NCBI GenBank assembly: GCA_021201825.1
Contig: JAJQED010000020.1
Coordinates: forward strand, 43,044 to 107,043
Length of the DNA: 64,000 bases
Reading direction: 5' to 3'
Source: Alistipes sp.
GTDB lineage: Bacteria; Bacteroidota; Bacteroidia; Bacteroidales; Rikenellaceae
Notes under the pieces: generated by a model
Database searches by the model: none
What the model was told of the DNA's origin: nothing
What the model saw: only the letters and a program-made list of their open reading frames with translations
Shown: one piece after another, positions 1 through 10,623 of the stretch
Position numbering within the stretch: the stretch's first letter is position 1
Layout: each line of letters begins with the position of its first letter
Position numbers and translations under genes: made by a program

Positions 1-220
1 TCTCGTCGGCAAAGGCCTTGAACAGGTCATATTGGTAACCGAACGGTTCGTCTTCGATGGTGAAATAGCCCGGCATATCCATGTCCATGGCGACGGTGAA
101 AGTTGCCGGATGGGCAGCGGCCCGTATCTCCGTTGGGTCCGTGTGCCTGCAACCGGTCAGTGAAATAACTGTAAGAAGAAAAAGAACAAAAGCGTTTAGT
201 CTACTTTTATTAAAAGCCAT
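1..220 (-). CDS. Periplasmic solute-binding lipoprotein, N-terminal part (family 3 / MltF-like)
   Basis: Partial gene: only the first 73 codons lie in the window, reading leftward from the ATG at 218-220 and running off the left edge. The N-terminus is a lipoprotein signal: basic residues, a hydrophobic stretch, then a lipobox ending ISLTGC with the cysteine at residue 24. The mature part (FTVAMDMDMPGYF...FGYQYDLFKAFADE) has the pattern of extracellular solute-binding proteins of family 3, in which a short strand is followed by 'GfxxDLxkAxA'. This fold is used by amino-acid-binding proteins and by MltF-type membrane-bound transglycosylases, and the missing C-terminus would decide between them. 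It is probably anchored in a membrane facing the periplasm. No clear -7 box was found upstream. Confidence 0.6.
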   Translation of the reverse strand, partial: MAFNKSRLNAFVLFLLTVISLTGCRHTDPTEIRAAAHPATFTVAMDMDMPGYFTIEDEPFGYQYDLFKAFADE

Positions 221-321
221 AACGAATGGTTTCGGGGTAGCTTACCTGCGCAATGCGAGGTTTACCGTCTTGTCAGCCTCCTACCGATGAGTGACGCCGC
301 CGAAGCGGAGTCCCCGGGTCC

Positions 322-345
322 GTACTGTCCCGTATGGGACGGTAC
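322..345. terminator. Hairpin 3' of the porin gene
   Basis: Inverted repeat with 10-bp arms at 322-331 and 336-345 (one G-T pair) around a 4-nt loop. It lies just past the porin stop codon on the minus strand. There is no T-tract, so its role as a terminator is tentative. Confidence 0.35.
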
Positions 346-368
346 AAAGGGCCGGTAAAGCCGTAGCT

Positions 369-2471
369 TTAATCGTAGAAGCTCCAGGAAAATCCCAACT
401 TGAAAACACGTTTGTTCTGCGGGTAGTGAGGGATAGAAAAATAGTTCCTCTGCCCGAACATGTCGTCGTTCAAGTGTTCCATTTTAAGCAGGATGCGCAT
501 CCTTTTCCATTTGGCGTTAAAGAATACATCCAGCATCGGATATTCACCCACCTCTTTTTCGCGCTGGTTGTAAAAAACCGCCGCAGACGGGTTCCACCCA
601 TAGGCATACCATTTGGTATTTATCCGCCCGTCGACCCCGAACTGGGCCCGCAGGACGTTGCGCACTATGTTGAACTCGAAAAAATAGGAGAGGTAGGCAC
701 TACCGAGTGGTACCGGGATTATTTCCTGGGACGTGCTCCATTGCAGCATTACCCTGTGGTTGAGATGGAATCCGCCCAGGCGGAAGTCCTTTCGAAGATA
801 CACGCCCGTGACGCTGACACTTTCCGTGGCCTGGGCCGGGAGGCTGTTGGCGTCGTAATAGATCTTGTTGTTGACGACGCTTTGGTATGCTCCCAGCTCG
901 AATCCTGCCCACGGCATTTCGAGTGACGCTTCGATACGGGTCTCATTCTCCTTGTCGAAGGAGTTCGACCATGCATAATGGTTCGAGAAGTAACGCTCGC
1001 TCCAGTATCCGGCCGACCGTCGGTCGTGCCAGAAGCGTCCGGAGAGAGTGAGTGGTTTGTCCTTAATAAAGGCGCTGACCGAGAGGTCGGCACCCGCTTT
1101 TATATCGCCGCTGCGGTAGCCCGTGGGATGGAATTCCACCTCGCCGCCCCATGACAGGTAACGACGGAATTTGCCCTCCACGGCCCCGTAAGCGTAATAT
1201 TCGGTCTTTTTCACGTTGCGCAACCCCTGCAGGTAAAAGTCCGGAACGAACTGGTAATAAATATGGTTATCCATGCCCACCCCTGCATCAATCGTACCGA
1301 TTATCCCGTCACGGTCGAACGGTTGTATCTGTACGAACAGCTTGTTCGAGACCAGTATCTCGGCTATCGAGTCGCGGGTTTCGGTGGGGTTGTCGTTCCA
1401 GAACTGGTAGTACGACCGGGTGTTGCCCTCGTCGTCCACCGGGATAAGGGTCCCGCGCCGGGTGTCGGTATAGACCCGGTGCCACCTGCTGTATTTGAAA
1501 GAATGGCCGAAGAAGACCGAAGACTGGTCGGCTATCGAGAAATCGTCCTCGGTGAGTTGGCGCAGCGGTACTCCGTAGGATTGAACTACGTAGAACGTGT
1601 TGTCCTTAATGAGGTTGAAAGCGTCGGTCAGGTTGACCGGGATGGTGTTTGCCTGTTCGAAAACCGTGTCGGTGATGTACCGGTCGTCCTGAATCCCGCC
1701 GTTCTCGCGGTTCTGTATTGTGTTGTATATATACCCGGCATGCACGCTGTATTTCTTACCCGTATGCGAGACGGCCATGGAGAGGTTCTTGGCCCGCTGA
1801 CGCTGCCAGTTGTAAACCCCCTTTGTCCCACGGCTTTTGTAGTCGAGGTTGAAGCCGGTGGAAGGGGAGATGTTCTGGGCATGGGTGATCCCGAAATTTT
1901 CTTCGGCTTTCTGCTTCTGCCCGGCGGTAAGGTAGGTGAAAATAGTGAGCGGCCTCTTTACGTTGAAGAAAAGGGCGCTCTCGGGGAAGATATTGTAGGC
2001 GTCGTACGGCTGGCCGAAAGTGAAGTTGCGGTACTGCGGCCGGTCGAAATAGCTCAACGGCACGCTGGCCCCGCCGAGGGCTCCCTGGTAGGCATCGCCC
2101 ACCCCTTTCATAAGATAAGGGTAAGTGATCTGGAACCCGTCCGTGAGGGTGTCTATTACGGCGCGGTAAACCTTGTTGCGGGACATGTCCACCGTCCAAA
2201 CGAAGCTCCCTTCCTGCCGTAGGGAATCGTCGAAAAAGTAGGATTCCAGAGGCTTGCGTATCTTCGGTTCCTTGACGGTGGTGTCCGCCGGTTCGTCCTC
2301 GTCGTCCGTAGCGTAAGGATTGATCACGGTTTGGTTCAGTGCGTCGATCATCCCCTGGTTGCGGTCCCGGCCGGGCATCTGCGTGTAATCCTGAGCCGAT
2401 GCCATGCAGGCGCAGCCCGCAAGCAGGAAGCAAGCGGCCATGGTCTTGAGTTTATGGCGGAGGATACGCAT
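369..2471 (-). CDS. Putative outer-membrane porin (Bacteroidota 'putative porin' family)
   Basis: A 700-residue protein from the ATG at 2469-2471. The frame stays open to a TTG at 2516, but that would put extra residues before the signal peptide. The N-terminus (MRILRHKLKTMAACFLLAG...ASAQD) is a secretion signal with likely cleavage after ASA. The remainder alternates polar and aromatic residues in short strands, has many Tyr/Trp/Phe girdle residues, and ends in the aromatic pattern WSFYD, as expected of an outer-membrane beta-barrel. The length fits the Bacteroidota 'putative porin' family. The substrate is unknown. A -7 box (TAACTTTG, read on the minus strand) lies 33 nt before the ATG, so the gene can be transcribed alone. 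Confidence 0.65.
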   Translation of the reverse strand: MRILRHKLKTMAACFLLAGCACMASAQDYTQMPGRDRNQGMIDALNQTVINPYATDDEDEPADTTVKEPKIRKPLESYFFDDSLRQEGSFVWTVDMSRNKVYRAVIDTLTDGFQITYPYLMKGVGDAYQGALGGASVPLSYFDRPQYRNFTFGQPYDAYNIFPESALFFNVKRPLTIFTYLTAGQKQKAEENFGITHAQNISPSTGFNLDYKSRGTKGVYNWQRQRAKNLSMAVSHTGKKYSVHAGYIYNTIQNRENGGIQDDRYITDTVFEQANTIPVNLTDAFNLIKDNTFYVVQSYGVPLRQLTEDDFSIADQSSVFFGHSFKYSRWHRVYTDTRRGTLIPVDDEGNTRSYYQFWNDNPTETRDSIAEILVSNKLFVQIQPFDRDGIIGTIDAGVGMDNHIYYQFVPDFYLQGLRNVKKTEYYAYGAVEGKFRRYLSWGGEVEFHPTGYRSGDIKAGADLSVSAFIKDKPLTLSGRFWHDRRSAGYWSERYFSNHYAWSNSFDKENETRIEASLEMPWAGFELGAYQSVVNNKIYYDANSLPAQATESVSVTGVYLRKDFRLGGFHLNHRVMLQWSTSQEIIPVPLGSAYLSYFFEFNIVRNVLRAQFGVDGRINTKWYAYGWNPSAAVFYNQREKEVGEYPMLDVFFNAKWKRMRILLKMEHLNDDMFGQRNYFSIPHYPQNKRVFKLGFSWSFYD

Positions 2472-2503
2472 TATGTCCGTTCCCGTCACGGGAAAATTTC
2501 GCG

Positions 2504-2511
2504 CAAAGTTA
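2504..2511 (-). promoter_or_regulatory. -7 box for the porin gene
   Basis: Reads TAACTTTG on the minus strand, matching the Bacteroidota -7 consensus TAnnTTTG. It would start a transcript about 25 nt ahead of the porin ATG. No clear TTTG -33 box is seen. Confidence 0.45.
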
Positions 2512-2534
2512 GTCAAATTTATTCATTCGGCCCG

Positions 2535-3248
2535 TTACGCGCCGCGGCCACCCCTGCAAAGTGCAGAAACGAGGACCGAAACCGCTACATAACCGGCAAT
2601 GACGAACGGTATCGCGGCGATATGCCAGAGGGCCATGGCCACGCCCGAGAGAAGAACGAACAGGTAGCGCACCTTATTTTGCCGCCATGACCAATCGGTG
2701 AATTTAAGGGCGAACATCCTGACCGGGCTGACCAGCAGATATGCCAGGACCAGCGAAACGGCAAGGACGGTAAAGGGATGGACGGTGATCGTCCCGGTGC
2801 ATACCAGGTAGTAAGAGGAAGCTACGAACAGAGCGCACGCCGGGGTGGGCAATCCAGTGAACCCGGTCTTCTGCTCCTCGTCGATATTGAATTTTGCGAG
2901 CCGTAGGGCAGAGAAAAGTACGACCGCGGCCGTGATGATACCGTAATAAATCCCGAGCTCCCCGCCGCCGCTATATACGTACATGGTAAACAGCAGAGCC
3001 GATGGGATGGCGCCGAAGCTCACGACGTCGGCCAGCGAGTCGAGCTGTTTGCCTATTTCGGAATAGGCCCCGGTGAGCCTCGCTGCAAAACCGTCGAGGA
3101 AGTCGAACACCGCTGCCGCTATCACCAACCAGAACACGATAAACGGTCCGGTGTCCCGCGACCAAAGGCATAGTACCAGAGCCAGCGACCCGCAAAGCAG
3201 GTTGCACAACGTGAGTATATTCGGCAGGGTGTACATCCGGGGTTTCAT
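2535..3248 (-). CDS. pssA: CDP-diacylglycerol--serine O-phosphatidyltransferase
   Basis: This inner-membrane enzyme makes phosphatidylserine from CDP-diacylglycerol and serine, the first step towards phosphatidylethanolamine. The 237-residue protein carries the full CDP-alcohol phosphotransferase signature: D49, D52-G53, A56-R57, G66, D70 and D74, with the spacing D-x2-D-G-x2-A-R-x8-G-x3-D-x3-D. Several hydrophobic segments surround it (about 18-30, 36-50, 90-115 and the C-terminal half). The ATG at 3246-3248 starts the recognisable family N-terminus (MYTLPNILTLCNLLCG). It lies 114 bp downstream of leuS on the same strand, with a short GC hairpin between them (arms 3328-3333 and 3340-3345), so co-transcription is possible but may be reduced. 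Confidence 0.9.
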   Translation of the reverse strand: MKPRMYTLPNILTLCNLLCGSLALVLCLWSRDTGPFIVFWLVIAAAVFDFLDGFAARLTGAYSEIGKQLDSLADVVSFGAIPSALLFTMYVYSGGGELGIYYGIITAAVVLFSALRLAKFNIDEEQKTGFTGLPTPACALFVASSYYLVCTGTITVHPFTVLAVSLVLAYLLVSPVRMFALKFTDWSWRQNKVRYLFVLLSGVAMALWHIAAIPFVIAGYVAVSVLVSALCRGGRGA

Positions 3249-3362
3249 GGCGTTCCGGGTTTAGGGTTGACGTTTCATTCTCGCGGTTCCCCGCTGGCTG
3301 ACAAGGGTGTGTTGTCGGACCGGTAACGGCCGGGAATATCCGGCCTTCGGGGCGCACGGGCC

Positions 3363-6119
3363 TCAGACTACGACGTTTATTATCTTGCCCGGTACTATTA
3401 TAACCTTGCGGGGTTCCTTGCCGTCCAGGTACTTTGGGGTGTTCTCGTCGGCCATGACGGCCGCCTCGATCTCGGCAGGGGTGATCCCCAGCGGCAACTG
3501 CTTTTTAAACCGCAGTTTGCCGTTGAACGACACCGGGTATTCGAAACTATCCTCGACAAGGTACCGCCCGTCGTATTCGGGCATGGCGGCATCGTAAAGC
3601 GAGCCGCAGTTGCCCAACGCCGAGGCCCACAGTTCCTCGGTTATGTGTGGTGCGAACGGGTAAAGCAGGCGCACGAGCGGGTCCAGGATCGCCCGTTTGT
3701 TGCACCCCCCCAGTTCGTTCACGCAAATCATAAAGGCGCTCACCGAAGTATTGAAAGAGAAGTTCTCGATATCCTCCCGTACTTTTTTTATGGTCTTGTG
3801 CAGTGTCTTCAGTTCGGCCGCTGTGGGCTCTTCATCCGAAACCCGGAACTTGTCACCTTGCGTAAAGAGCCTCCAGAACCGTTTCAGGAACTTATGCACC
3901 CCGTCGATGCCGTTGGTATCCCACGGCTTGCTTTGTTCCAGCGGCCCGAGGAACATCTCGTACATACGCAGGGTGTCGGCCCCGTAATCCTCGATTATCC
4001 GGTCGGGATTGACAACGTTGTACATCGACTTGCTCATCTTCTCGACCGCCCAGCCGCAAACGTACTTCCCGTCCTCGAGGATGAATTCCGCGTCGGCGAA
4101 CTCGGGCCTCCACCGGCGGAACGCCTCGATATCCAGTATGTCGTTCTTCACGATGTTCACGTCGACATGTATCGGTTGGGTCTCGTAACCGTCTTTAAGG
4201 CCGAGGGAGACGAAGGTGTTGGTCCCGGTGATACGGTAAACGAAGTTGGAACGCCCCTGGATCATCCCCTGGTTTACCAGTTTGCGGAAAGGTTCGTCCT
4301 CGCAGACATACCCCAGGTCGTACAGGAACTTGTTCCAGAAGCGTGAATATACCAGGTGGCCCGTGGCGTGTTCGATCCCGCCCACATATAGGTCCACGCT
4401 TCGCCAGTATTCGTCCGCTTCCCGGCTTACAAGCTGCTGCTCGTTATGGGGGTCCATATAACGCAGATAGTAGGCCGACGACCCGGCGAACCCGGGCATT
4501 GTGCTGGTCTCGTAGGCATAACCCTCGTGCGTACACCAGTTCCCGGCGCGGGCCAGCGGCGGTTCACCCTGTTCGGTAGGCCTGAATTCTGTTATCGGAG
4601 GAAGTTCCAGGGGGAGTGCCTCCTCGCCGAGCGGCATGGCCACCCCGTCCTTATAGTAAACCGGGAACGGTTCTCCCCAATACCTCTGGCGGCTGAATAT
4701 GGCGTCGCGAAGCCGGTAGTTGACCCGGCGTTTGCCCAGGCCCCGAGCCTCCACTTCGTCGAACATCTTTTCGATGGCCTGCTTCACCTCGAGGCCGTTA
4801 AGGATGTCCGAGTTTATCATTTTACCCTCTTTGGCGTCGTAGCTCTCATGTTCGATATCGCCCCCCTCGACAACCGGAATGACCGGAAGACCGAAGTGCC
4901 GGGCGAAAGCGTAGTCACGGCTGTCGTGCGCCGGCACGGCCATAATGGCCCCGGTGCCGTAACCTGCCAGCACATAGTCGCTGATCCAGACCGGGATCTT
5001 CTCGCCCGTGAACGGATGCACGGCATAACTTCCGGTGAATACCCCGCTTACGCGCTTGGTATCCATAATGCGGTCCCGTTCGGAGCGTTTTTTTGTCTCG
5101 GCCAGGTAGGCCTCCACTTGCCGGGCCTGTTCCGGGGTGGTGAGTTCCCCGACAAGGCCGTGTTCCGGGGCAATGACCATAAAGGTTACCCCGTATATCG
5201 TATCGGGCCGCGTAGTGAAAACCTCCAGGCTGTCCTCCCGGCCGTCGAGGCCGAAAAATACCTGCGCGCCAACGCTCCGCCCGATCCAGTTGCGCTGGAT
5301 CTCCTTGAGCGACTCGCTCCAGTCGATCGTGTCGAGACCCTCGAGCAGCCGTTTGGCATACGCCGTTACCCGCAGCTGCCATTGGGTCATCTTTTTCTGT
5401 TCCACCGGATGGGCCCCTCTCTCGGAAAAGCCGTTCACTACCTCGTCGTTCGCCAACACCGTTCCCAACGCCGGACACCAGTTGACCATCGTGTCTGCGC
5501 GGAAAGCCAGGCGGTAATTATGCAGTACCTCTTCTTTCTCCCGCTCGTCCATCCCGTTCCACTCGGCAGCGGTAAATTCCAGTTGACGGGAACATGCCAC
5601 GTTCAGTCCTGCCGTCCCGTTCTTTTCAAACGCCTCTATAAGTTTGACAACAGGCATGGCCTTTTGGGTGTCGTTGCAATAGTAGCTGTCGAACATCTTC
5701 AGGAATGCCCACTGGGTCCAGCGGTAATACTCCGGATCGCTTGTGTTTATTTCACGGTGCGGATCGTACGAGAAACCCATCTTGTCAAGCTGCTCGCGGT
5801 AGCGGTCTATGTTCTGCCGGGTAGTCTCCGCCGGATGCTGGCCGGTCTGTATGGCATACTGCTCGGCGGGAAGCCCGAAAGCGTCGTAACCCATCGGGTG
5901 CAGTACGTTGAACCCGCCCAGCCGTTTGTACCGGCTGTATATATCCGAAGCGATATAGCCGAGCGGATGCCCCACATGAAGCCCCGCCCCCGACGGGTAG
6001 GGGAACATGTCCAGCACGTAGAACTTGGGCCTGCTGCGGTCGATCTCCACCCGGTAGGTGTCGCGCTCTCGCCAGATGCGCTGCCATTTTTTCTCTATAT
6101 CCCTGAAATCATATTCCAT
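3363..6119 (-). CDS. leuS: Leucine--tRNA ligase
   Basis: Cytoplasmic class I aminoacyl-tRNA synthetase that charges tRNA-Leu. The 918-residue protein has the HIGH-type motif near the N-terminus ([16 protein letters not shown]), the inserted CP1 editing domain in the middle ([19 protein letters not shown]), and the KMSKS loop ([11 protein letters not shown]) in the C-terminal half, followed by the anticodon-binding domain. I place the start at the ATG at 6117-6119 ([12 protein letters not shown]), which matches the family N-terminus. The frame continues upstream only to a TTG at 6146. A GGAG sits about 8 nt before the ATG, and a -7 box (TAAATTTG) lies 25 nt upstream. Confidence 0.96.
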   Translation of the reverse strand: MEYDFRDIEKKWQRIWRERDTYRVEIDRSRPKFYVLDMFPYPSGAGLHVGHPLGYIASDIYSRYKRLGGFNVLHPMGYDAFGLPAEQYAIQTGQHPAETTRQNIDRYREQLDKMGFSYDPHREINTSDPEYYRWTQWAFLKMFDSYYCNDTQKAMPVVKLIEAFEKNGTAGLNVACSRQLEFTAAEWNGMDEREKEEVLHNYRLAFRADTMVNWCPALGTVLANDEVVNGFSERGAHPVEQKKMTQWQLRVTAYAKRLLEGLDTIDWSESLKEIQRNWIGRSVGAQVFFGLDGREDSLEVFTTRPDTIYGVTFMVIAPEHGLVGELTTPEQARQVEAYLAETKKRSERDRIMDTKRVSGVFTGSYAVHPFTGEKIPVWISDYVLAGYGTGAIMAVPAHDSRDYAFARHFGLPVIPVVEGGDIEHESYDAKEGKMINSDILNGLEVKQAIEKMFDEVEARGLGKRRVNYRLRDAIFSRQRYWGEPFPVYYKDGVAMPLGEEALPLELPPITEFRPTEQGEPPLARAGNWCTHEGYAYETSTMPGFAGSSAYYLRYMDPHNEQQLVSREADEYWRSVDLYVGGIEHATGHLVYSRFWNKFLYDLGYVCEDEPFRKLVNQGMIQGRSNFVYRITGTNTFVSLGLKDGYETQPIHVDVNIVKNDILDIEAFRRWRPEFADAEFILEDGKYVCGWAVEKMSKSMYNVVNPDRIIEDYGADTLRMYEMFLGPLEQSKPWDTNGIDGVHKFLKRFWRLFTQGDKFRVSDEEPTAAELKTLHKTIKKVREDIENFSFNTSVSAFMICVNELGGCNKRAILDPLVRLLYPFAPHITEELWASALGNCGSLYDAAMPEYDGRYLVEDSFEYPVSFNGKLRFKKQLPLGITPAEIEAAVMADENTPKYLDGKEPRKVIIVPGKIINVVV

Positions 6120-6143
6120 ATCGAGCTCCGTTACATCGAACCG

Positions 6144-6151
6144 CAAATTTA
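6144..6151 (-). promoter_or_regulatory. -7 box for leuS
   Basis: TAAATTTG on the minus strand matches TAnnTTTG and would give a leader of about 20 nt before the leuS ATG. No convincing -33 element. Confidence 0.45.
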
Positions 6152-6551
6152 ACCTTTTTAATTCTTTTTAATGAATATTTACCGACCGCCACCGCCGGAC
6201 GGGGTGATTTTTATACATTGGCCTGAGAAAATACATACCGCTGCCCGGGCGGCTGTTGTAGTTTTAGCCCGGAATTATGTCCTATTATCCGGCATTACCT
6301 GGATTGGCCCCGGAAGGTTAATTACCCAAGCATCCCAAAAGATATCGCCCTTTAGTTGTCCGACGGAAACCGGTATTAAAATCTCCAGGTCGATTTTTTC
6401 CGTCCCCGCACCCTATAGCAGGCAGGCGGGGGTTTTGACGGACGCCCCGTTTTCAGGGATCGACAGGAATGAATCCTATCGGCGAGCGGACCGTCCGCCG
6501 GTTCCGGCACCGGGAAGCGCCGGAAGCATTACCATAGCCGCCAATATCGTG

Positions 6552-6593
6552 CAGCAATAAGGACCGACCACGCCGGGTTGGTCCTTATTGCTG
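6552..6593. terminator. Orphan strong hairpin
   Basis: Perfect 14-bp inverted repeat (arms 6552-6565 and 6580-6593) with a 14-nt loop. A T-rich stretch follows on the plus strand (ATTTAGTTAGCGTTTTT). No plus-strand gene precedes it, so it either ends an unrecognised transcript or insulates the ribosomal promoter from leuS-side transcription. Confidence 0.45.
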
Positions 6594-6870
6594 ATTTAGT
6601 TAGCGTTTTTCGGAAAGATCGCTGGATAGGGATGTTCTTCCACTGTAATACAGAATACTTGAGCTGTCCGCTCCGTGGGAAGTTCCGCTTTTTTTCGTGA
6701 AGAGCCATACCTATGTAATCATAGTATCATCACGCCTTTACATGATCATGCAGCCATTAACAATAAGCGGTATTTATAGTTATCGTAAAGCCATAAGAAA
6801 ATACAATGCGCCGCAGCGCCGTTTTTAGGCGAAAACGCTGTGTTTCATCGAAAAAAGTTGCGCCGGGGTA

Positions 6871-6899
6871 TTGCAATACGGATAATTTGCCTAACTTTG
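6871..6899 (+). promoter_or_regulatory. Promoter of the rpsL-fusA / S10 cluster
   Basis: TTG at 6871-6873 and TAACTTTG at 6892-6899 are separated by 18 bp, matching the Bacteroidota sigma factor consensus. The predicted start is about 6905, giving a leader of roughly 70 nt before rpsL. Confidence 0.6.
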
Positions 6900-6977
6900 C
6901 ACTCCGTTTTGCTTGGGTAAAACCGGCATAACGACGGGAAAACAGTATGTAATTTACTTAAAATTAAGGACAAAGTA

Positions 6978-7361
6978 ATGCCAACTATTCAGCAGTTAGT
7001 ACGTAAGGGACGCGTGGCGATGCAGGACAAAAGCAAAGCTCCGGCACTCGACGCTTGTCCCCAGCGCAGGGGTGTTTGCGTACGTGTTTACACGACGACT
7101 CCCAAAAAGCCGAACTCGGCTATGCGCAAGGTGGCCAGGGTAAGGCTGACCAACGGCAAGGAAGTTAACGCCTATATTCCGGGCGAGGGGCACAACCTGC
7201 AGGAGCACTCTATCGTGCTTGTAAGGGGCGGCCGTGTTAAGGACCTCCCGGGTGTACGTTACCACCTTGTCCGTGGTGCTCTCGACTCGGCCGGTGTGGA
7301 CGGACGCCGCCAGCGCCGCTCGAAATACGGTGCCAAGAGGCCTAAAGCCGCCGGCAAGTAG
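6978..7361 (+). CDS. rpsL: 30S ribosomal protein S12
   Basis: Universal small-subunit protein at the decoding centre, involved in translational accuracy. The 127-residue sequence starts [12 protein letters not shown] and contains the near-invariant loop [19 protein letters not shown]; the lysine in the PKKPNSA motif is the wild-type residue at the classical streptomycin-resistance position. A second conserved block, [11 protein letters not shown], follows. It is the first gene of the str cluster, with a promoter about 80 nt upstream and rpsG 80 nt downstream. Confidence 0.98.
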   Translation: MPTIQQLVRKGRVAMQDKSKAPALDACPQRRGVCVRVYTTTPKKPNSAMRKVARVRLTNGKEVNAYIPGEGHNLQEHSIVLVRGGRVKDLPGVRYHLVRGALDSAGVDGRRQRRSKYGAKRPKAAGK

Positions 7362-7441
7362 CGACAAAAACACAGCGTGGCCGATCCGGCTGTAACGGGA
7401 AAGGCAAAAAAACTTAAAAAATACACACATCAAGTCAAGTA

Positions 7442-7918
7442 ATGAGAAAGTCAAAGCCTAAAAAGCGAATTCTACTTCCAGATCCGAAGTTCGGCGACGT
7501 GCAGGTTACGCGCTTCGTGAACAACCTTATGCTGGATGGTAAGAAGAGTATTGCCTACAACATCTTTTACGATGCACTCGACATAGTAGGCGAGAAGATG
7601 AAGGATGCGGAGAAGGCTCCTCTTGAAATTTGGAAGCAGGCCCTCGAGAACATCACCCCGCAGGTCGAGGTTAAGTCGCGCCGCGTCGGTGGCGCCACGT
7701 TCCAGGTCCCGACCGAGGTGAGGCCCGAGCGCAAAGTTTCAATTTCGATGAAAAACCTTGTCCTTTTTTCCCGCAAGCGCGCAGGACGTTCGATGGCGGA
7801 GAAGCTCGCCGGCGAGATCATGGCGGCGTACAACCAGGAGGGGGCGGCATTCAAACGTAAAGAGGAAATGCACAGGATGGCCGATGCCAACAAGGCCTTT
7901 GCTCATTTCAGGGTATAA
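7442..7918 (+). CDS. rpsG: 30S ribosomal protein S7
   Basis: Primary 16S rRNA-binding protein that nucleates assembly of the 30S head and contacts the E-site tRNA. The 158-residue length and the motifs [31 protein letters not shown] and [18 protein letters not shown] are diagnostic. It lies between rpsL and fusA, 24 nt before fusA, the usual str-operon order. Confidence 0.97.
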   Translation: MRKSKPKKRILLPDPKFGDVQVTRFVNNLMLDGKKSIAYNIFYDALDIVGEKMKDAEKAPLEIWKQALENITPQVEVKSRRVGGATFQVPTEVRPERKVSISMKNLVLFSRKRAGRSMAEKLAGEIMAAYNQEGAAFKRKEEMHRMADANKAFAHFRV

Positions 7919-7942
7919 TACGCAGCGGAAGAGAGAGAAGAC

Positions 7943-10063
7943 ATGGCAACAAGAGATTTAAGATTTACCAGGAACATCGGCATTATGGCTCACATCGATG
8001 CCGGTAAGACCACCACTTCCGAGCGTATCCTTTTCTATACCGGTAAGACCCACAAGATAGGCGAGGTGCACGAGGGTGCAGCCACTATGGACTGGATGGT
8101 GCAGGAGCAGGAGCGCGGTATCACGATCACGTCGGCCGCGACGACCGCTTTCTGGAACTACCAGGGGAACACTTACCAGATAAACATTATCGACACCCCG
8201 GGACACGTCGACTTTACGGTCGAGGTGGAGCGTTCGCTCCGCGTGCTGGACGGTGCCGTAGCTACGTTCTGCGCCGTGGGCGGCGTGGAGCCGCAGTCCG
8301 AGACCGTATGGCGCCAGGCCGACAAGTATAACGTGCCGCGTATCGGTTACGTGAACAAGATGGACCGTACCGGTGCCGACTTCCTGGCCGTTTGCGCTCA
8401 GGTAAAGGAGCGCCTGGGTGCCAACGCGCTTCCGGTGGTGCTGCCTATCGGCGCGGAAGATAAGTTCCGTGGGTTGATAGACCTTATATATAATAGGGCG
8501 ATAATTTACCATGAGGACAAAAAGACCGAACTGGTAAACTATACCTACGAGGAGATACCGGCCGAAATGGCCGCCGAGGCCGCCGAATGGCGCAACAAGC
8601 TGATCGAGGAGGCCGCTTCGCTGGACGATGCCCTGATGGAGAAATTCTTCGACGATCCGGACAGCATCACTGCCGAGGAGCTTATCGCGGCCGTAAGGAA
8701 AGCTACGTGCGAAATGGTTATCGTGCCGATGCTCTGCGGTTCTTCTTTCAAGAACAAGGGGGTACAGTTGCTGCTGGACTACGTGATGGCGTTCCTCCCG
8801 TCGCCGGTGGACATCGAGGCCATCGTGGGTACCGATCCCCGGACCGGTAACGAGGTTACGCGCAAGCCGGACGAAAAGGAGCCGTTCTGCTCGCTGGCGT
8901 TCAAGATCGCTACTGACCCGTTCGTAGGCCGCCTCGCCTTTATCCGCGTTTATTCGGGTAAACTCGACGCGGGCAGCTACGTGCACAATACCCGCACGGA
9001 CAAAAAGGAACGTATCAGCCGCCTTTACCAGATGCACGCCAACAAGCAGAACCCCATCGAGTATGTGGGCGCGGGCGACATCTGCGCTGCGGTAGGTTTC
9101 AAGGATATCCGTACGGGCGACACGCTGTGCGATGAAAAATCGCCCATCGTGCTGGAATCCATGACGTTCCCGGAAACGGTGATTGGGCTTGCGGTAGAAC
9201 CCAAGACGCAGAAAGACCTCGACAAACTCGGCATCGCCCTGGGCAAACTCGCCGAGGAGGACCCGACCTTTACGGTCAAGACCGACGAGGACAGCGGCCA
9301 GACGGTCATCAGCGGGATGGGTGAATTGCACCTGGAGATCATCGTGGACCGCCTGCGCAGGGAATTCGGCGTGGAGATCAACCAGGGAGCGCCCCAGGTC
9401 AACTATAAGGAGGCCCTCAAAGGCAACGTACAGCACCGCGAGGTGTTCAAGAAACAGACCGGTGGTCGCGGTAAGTTCGCCGACATCATTTTCGAACTCG
9501 GCCCGGCCGACGAGAAAGAGTTCTCCGGCCTGCAGTTCGTGGACGAGGTCAAGGGCGGTAACATCCCCAAGGAGTATATCCCCTCGGTGCAGAAAGGTTT
9601 CGAGGCCGCGATGTCGAACGGTGCCCTGGCGGGTTATTCGATCGACAGCATGAAAGTAAGGCTTATCGACGGTTCGTTCCACCCGGTGGACTCCGACTCG
9701 CTGTCGTTCGAGGTCGCCGCAAGGAACGGTTTCCGTGCCGCCGCGCTCAAGGCCAACCCGGTCATTATGGAACCCATAATGTCTGTGGAGGTGGTAACTC
9801 CCGAGGAGAACATGGGCGATATTATCGGCGATTTGAACAAACGCCGTGGCCAGATTGCCGGCATGGAGCAGAAAGGCAACGCGCGCGTGGTCAAGGCCAA
9901 GGTGCCGCTGTCGGAAATGTTCGGGTACGTGACCGTGCTGCGGACCATCTCCTCCGGACGGGCTACCTCTTCGATGGAGTTCTCGCACTTCGACGAGGTG
10001 CCGAACAACATCGCCAAGGAAGTTATCGAAAAAGCGAGCGGCAAACTCAAATCTGCCGAATAA
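7943..10063 (+). CDS. fusA: Translation elongation factor G
   Basis: GTPase that drives translocation of tRNA and mRNA through the ribosome, and helps recycle ribosomes. The 706-residue protein has the G1 P-loop AHIDAGKTT, switch I region with RGITITSA, G3 DTPGHVDF and G4 NKMD, then domains II-V including the GRGKFAD and [14 protein letters not shown] regions. Length is standard for bacterial EF-G. It sits in the normal place between rpsG and rpsJ, with no tuf gene following it in this window. Confidence 0.98.
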   Translation: MATRDLRFTRNIGIMAHIDAGKTTTSERILFYTGKTHKIGEVHEGAATMDWMVQEQERGITITSAATTAFWNYQGNTYQINIIDTPGHVDFTVEVERSLRVLDGAVATFCAVGGVEPQSETVWRQADKYNVPRIGYVNKMDRTGADFLAVCAQVKERLGANALPVVLPIGAEDKFRGLIDLIYNRAIIYHEDKKTELVNYTYEEIPAEMAAEAAEWRNKLIEEAASLDDALMEKFFDDPDSITAEELIAAVRKATCEMVIVPMLCGSSFKNKGVQLLLDYVMAFLPSPVDIEAIVGTDPRTGNEVTRKPDEKEPFCSLAFKIATDPFVGRLAFIRVYSGKLDAGSYVHNTRTDKKERISRLYQMHANKQNPIEYVGAGDICAAVGFKDIRTGDTLCDEKSPIVLESMTFPETVIGLAVEPKTQKDLDKLGIALGKLAEEDPTFTVKTDEDSGQTVISGMGELHLEIIVDRLRREFGVEINQGAPQVNYKEALKGNVQHREVFKKQTGGRGKFADIIFELGPADEKEFSGLQFVDEVKGGNIPKEYIPSVQKGFEAAMSNGALAGYSIDSMKVRLIDGSFHPVDSDSLSFEVAARNGFRAAALKANPVIMEPIMSVEVVTPEENMGDIIGDLNKRRGQIAGMEQKGNARVVKAKVPLSEMFGYVTVLRTISSGRATSSMEFSHFDEVPNNIAKEVIEKASGKLKSAE

Positions 10064-10100
10064 ACCAAACTTTTAAGTAAAGAAGTTACCGAAAATAGAT

Positions 10101-10406
10101 ATGAGCCAGAAAATCAGAATCAAACTCAAATCCTTCGACCACAACCTGGTCGACAAGTCGGCAGAGAAGATAGTGAAGACCGTCAAGGGTACGGGTGCCG
10201 TTGTCAGCGGGCCTATTCCGCTCCCGACGCACAAGAAGATCTTCACTGTGAACCGCTCGACTTTCGTCAACAAGAAAGCGAGGGAACAGTTCCAGTTCTG
10301 CACTTTCAAAAGGATACTGGATATCTACAGCTCGACCCCCAAGACCATCGACGCGCTGATGAAGCTGGAGCTTCCCAGCGGGGTGGAAGTGGAGATCAAA
10401 GTCTGA
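10101..10406 (+). CDS. rpsJ: 30S ribosomal protein S10
   Basis: Small-subunit head protein; in other bacteria it also binds NusB in antitermination complexes. The 101-residue sequence has the typical [20 protein letters not shown] start and the [25 protein letters not shown] block. It lies 37 nt after fusA, but 217 nt before rplC, an unusually wide space for neighbours in the S10 operon. Confidence 0.97.
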   Translation: MSQKIRIKLKSFDHNLVDKSAEKIVKTVKGTGAVVSGPIPLPTHKKIFTVNRSTFVNKKAREQFQFCTFKRILDIYSSTPKTIDALMKLELPSGVEVEIKV

Positions 10407-10448
10407 TCTTTCAGCAAGCAGGTTCCGCCTGGCGGCGTTCCCCGCTCC

Positions 10449-10492
10449 GGTTTAAATGCTCACGTACCCGGTGTACGCTCCGCTTTAAATCC
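10449..10492. repeat. Imperfect palindrome between rpsJ and rplC
   Basis: GGTTTAAATGC and GCTTTAAATCC form the outer arms, and GTAC (10464-10467) and GTAC (10473-10476) the inner arms of a roughly 44-bp imperfect inverted repeat. It looks like a REP-type extragenic palindrome inside the ribosomal operon. A role in RNA folding, processing or attenuation is possible. Confidence 0.5.
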
Positions 10493-10623
10493 CCGCGCGG
10501 GCCTTGCCCTGCGAATACCCCTTGCCGAAATACCACTCGGGCGACACCGCCCGCACGACTATTATTGCAAAGCAGAAAAGAAACACACAACAAACATCTT
10601 CAAAGTAATTTAAGTCAACTGAA

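Larger units (their letters stand above)
6152..6977. other. 826-bp gap between leuS and rpsL
   Basis: Divergent intergenic region. No convincing protein gene is seen; the longest plus-strand frame (6171-6560) has no recognisable features. It contains a 14-bp perfect hairpin (6552-6593) and, at its right end, the promoter for the ribosomal cluster. The rest shows no tRNA-like or other recognised RNA structure to me. Confidence 0.5.

Noticed and set aside
6171..6560. Plus-strand open frame of 129 codons in the leuS-rpsL gap
   Set aside because: Pro- and Ser-rich composition with no recognisable motif, no promoter match upstream and no sign of codon use like the neighbouring genes; more likely non-coding.
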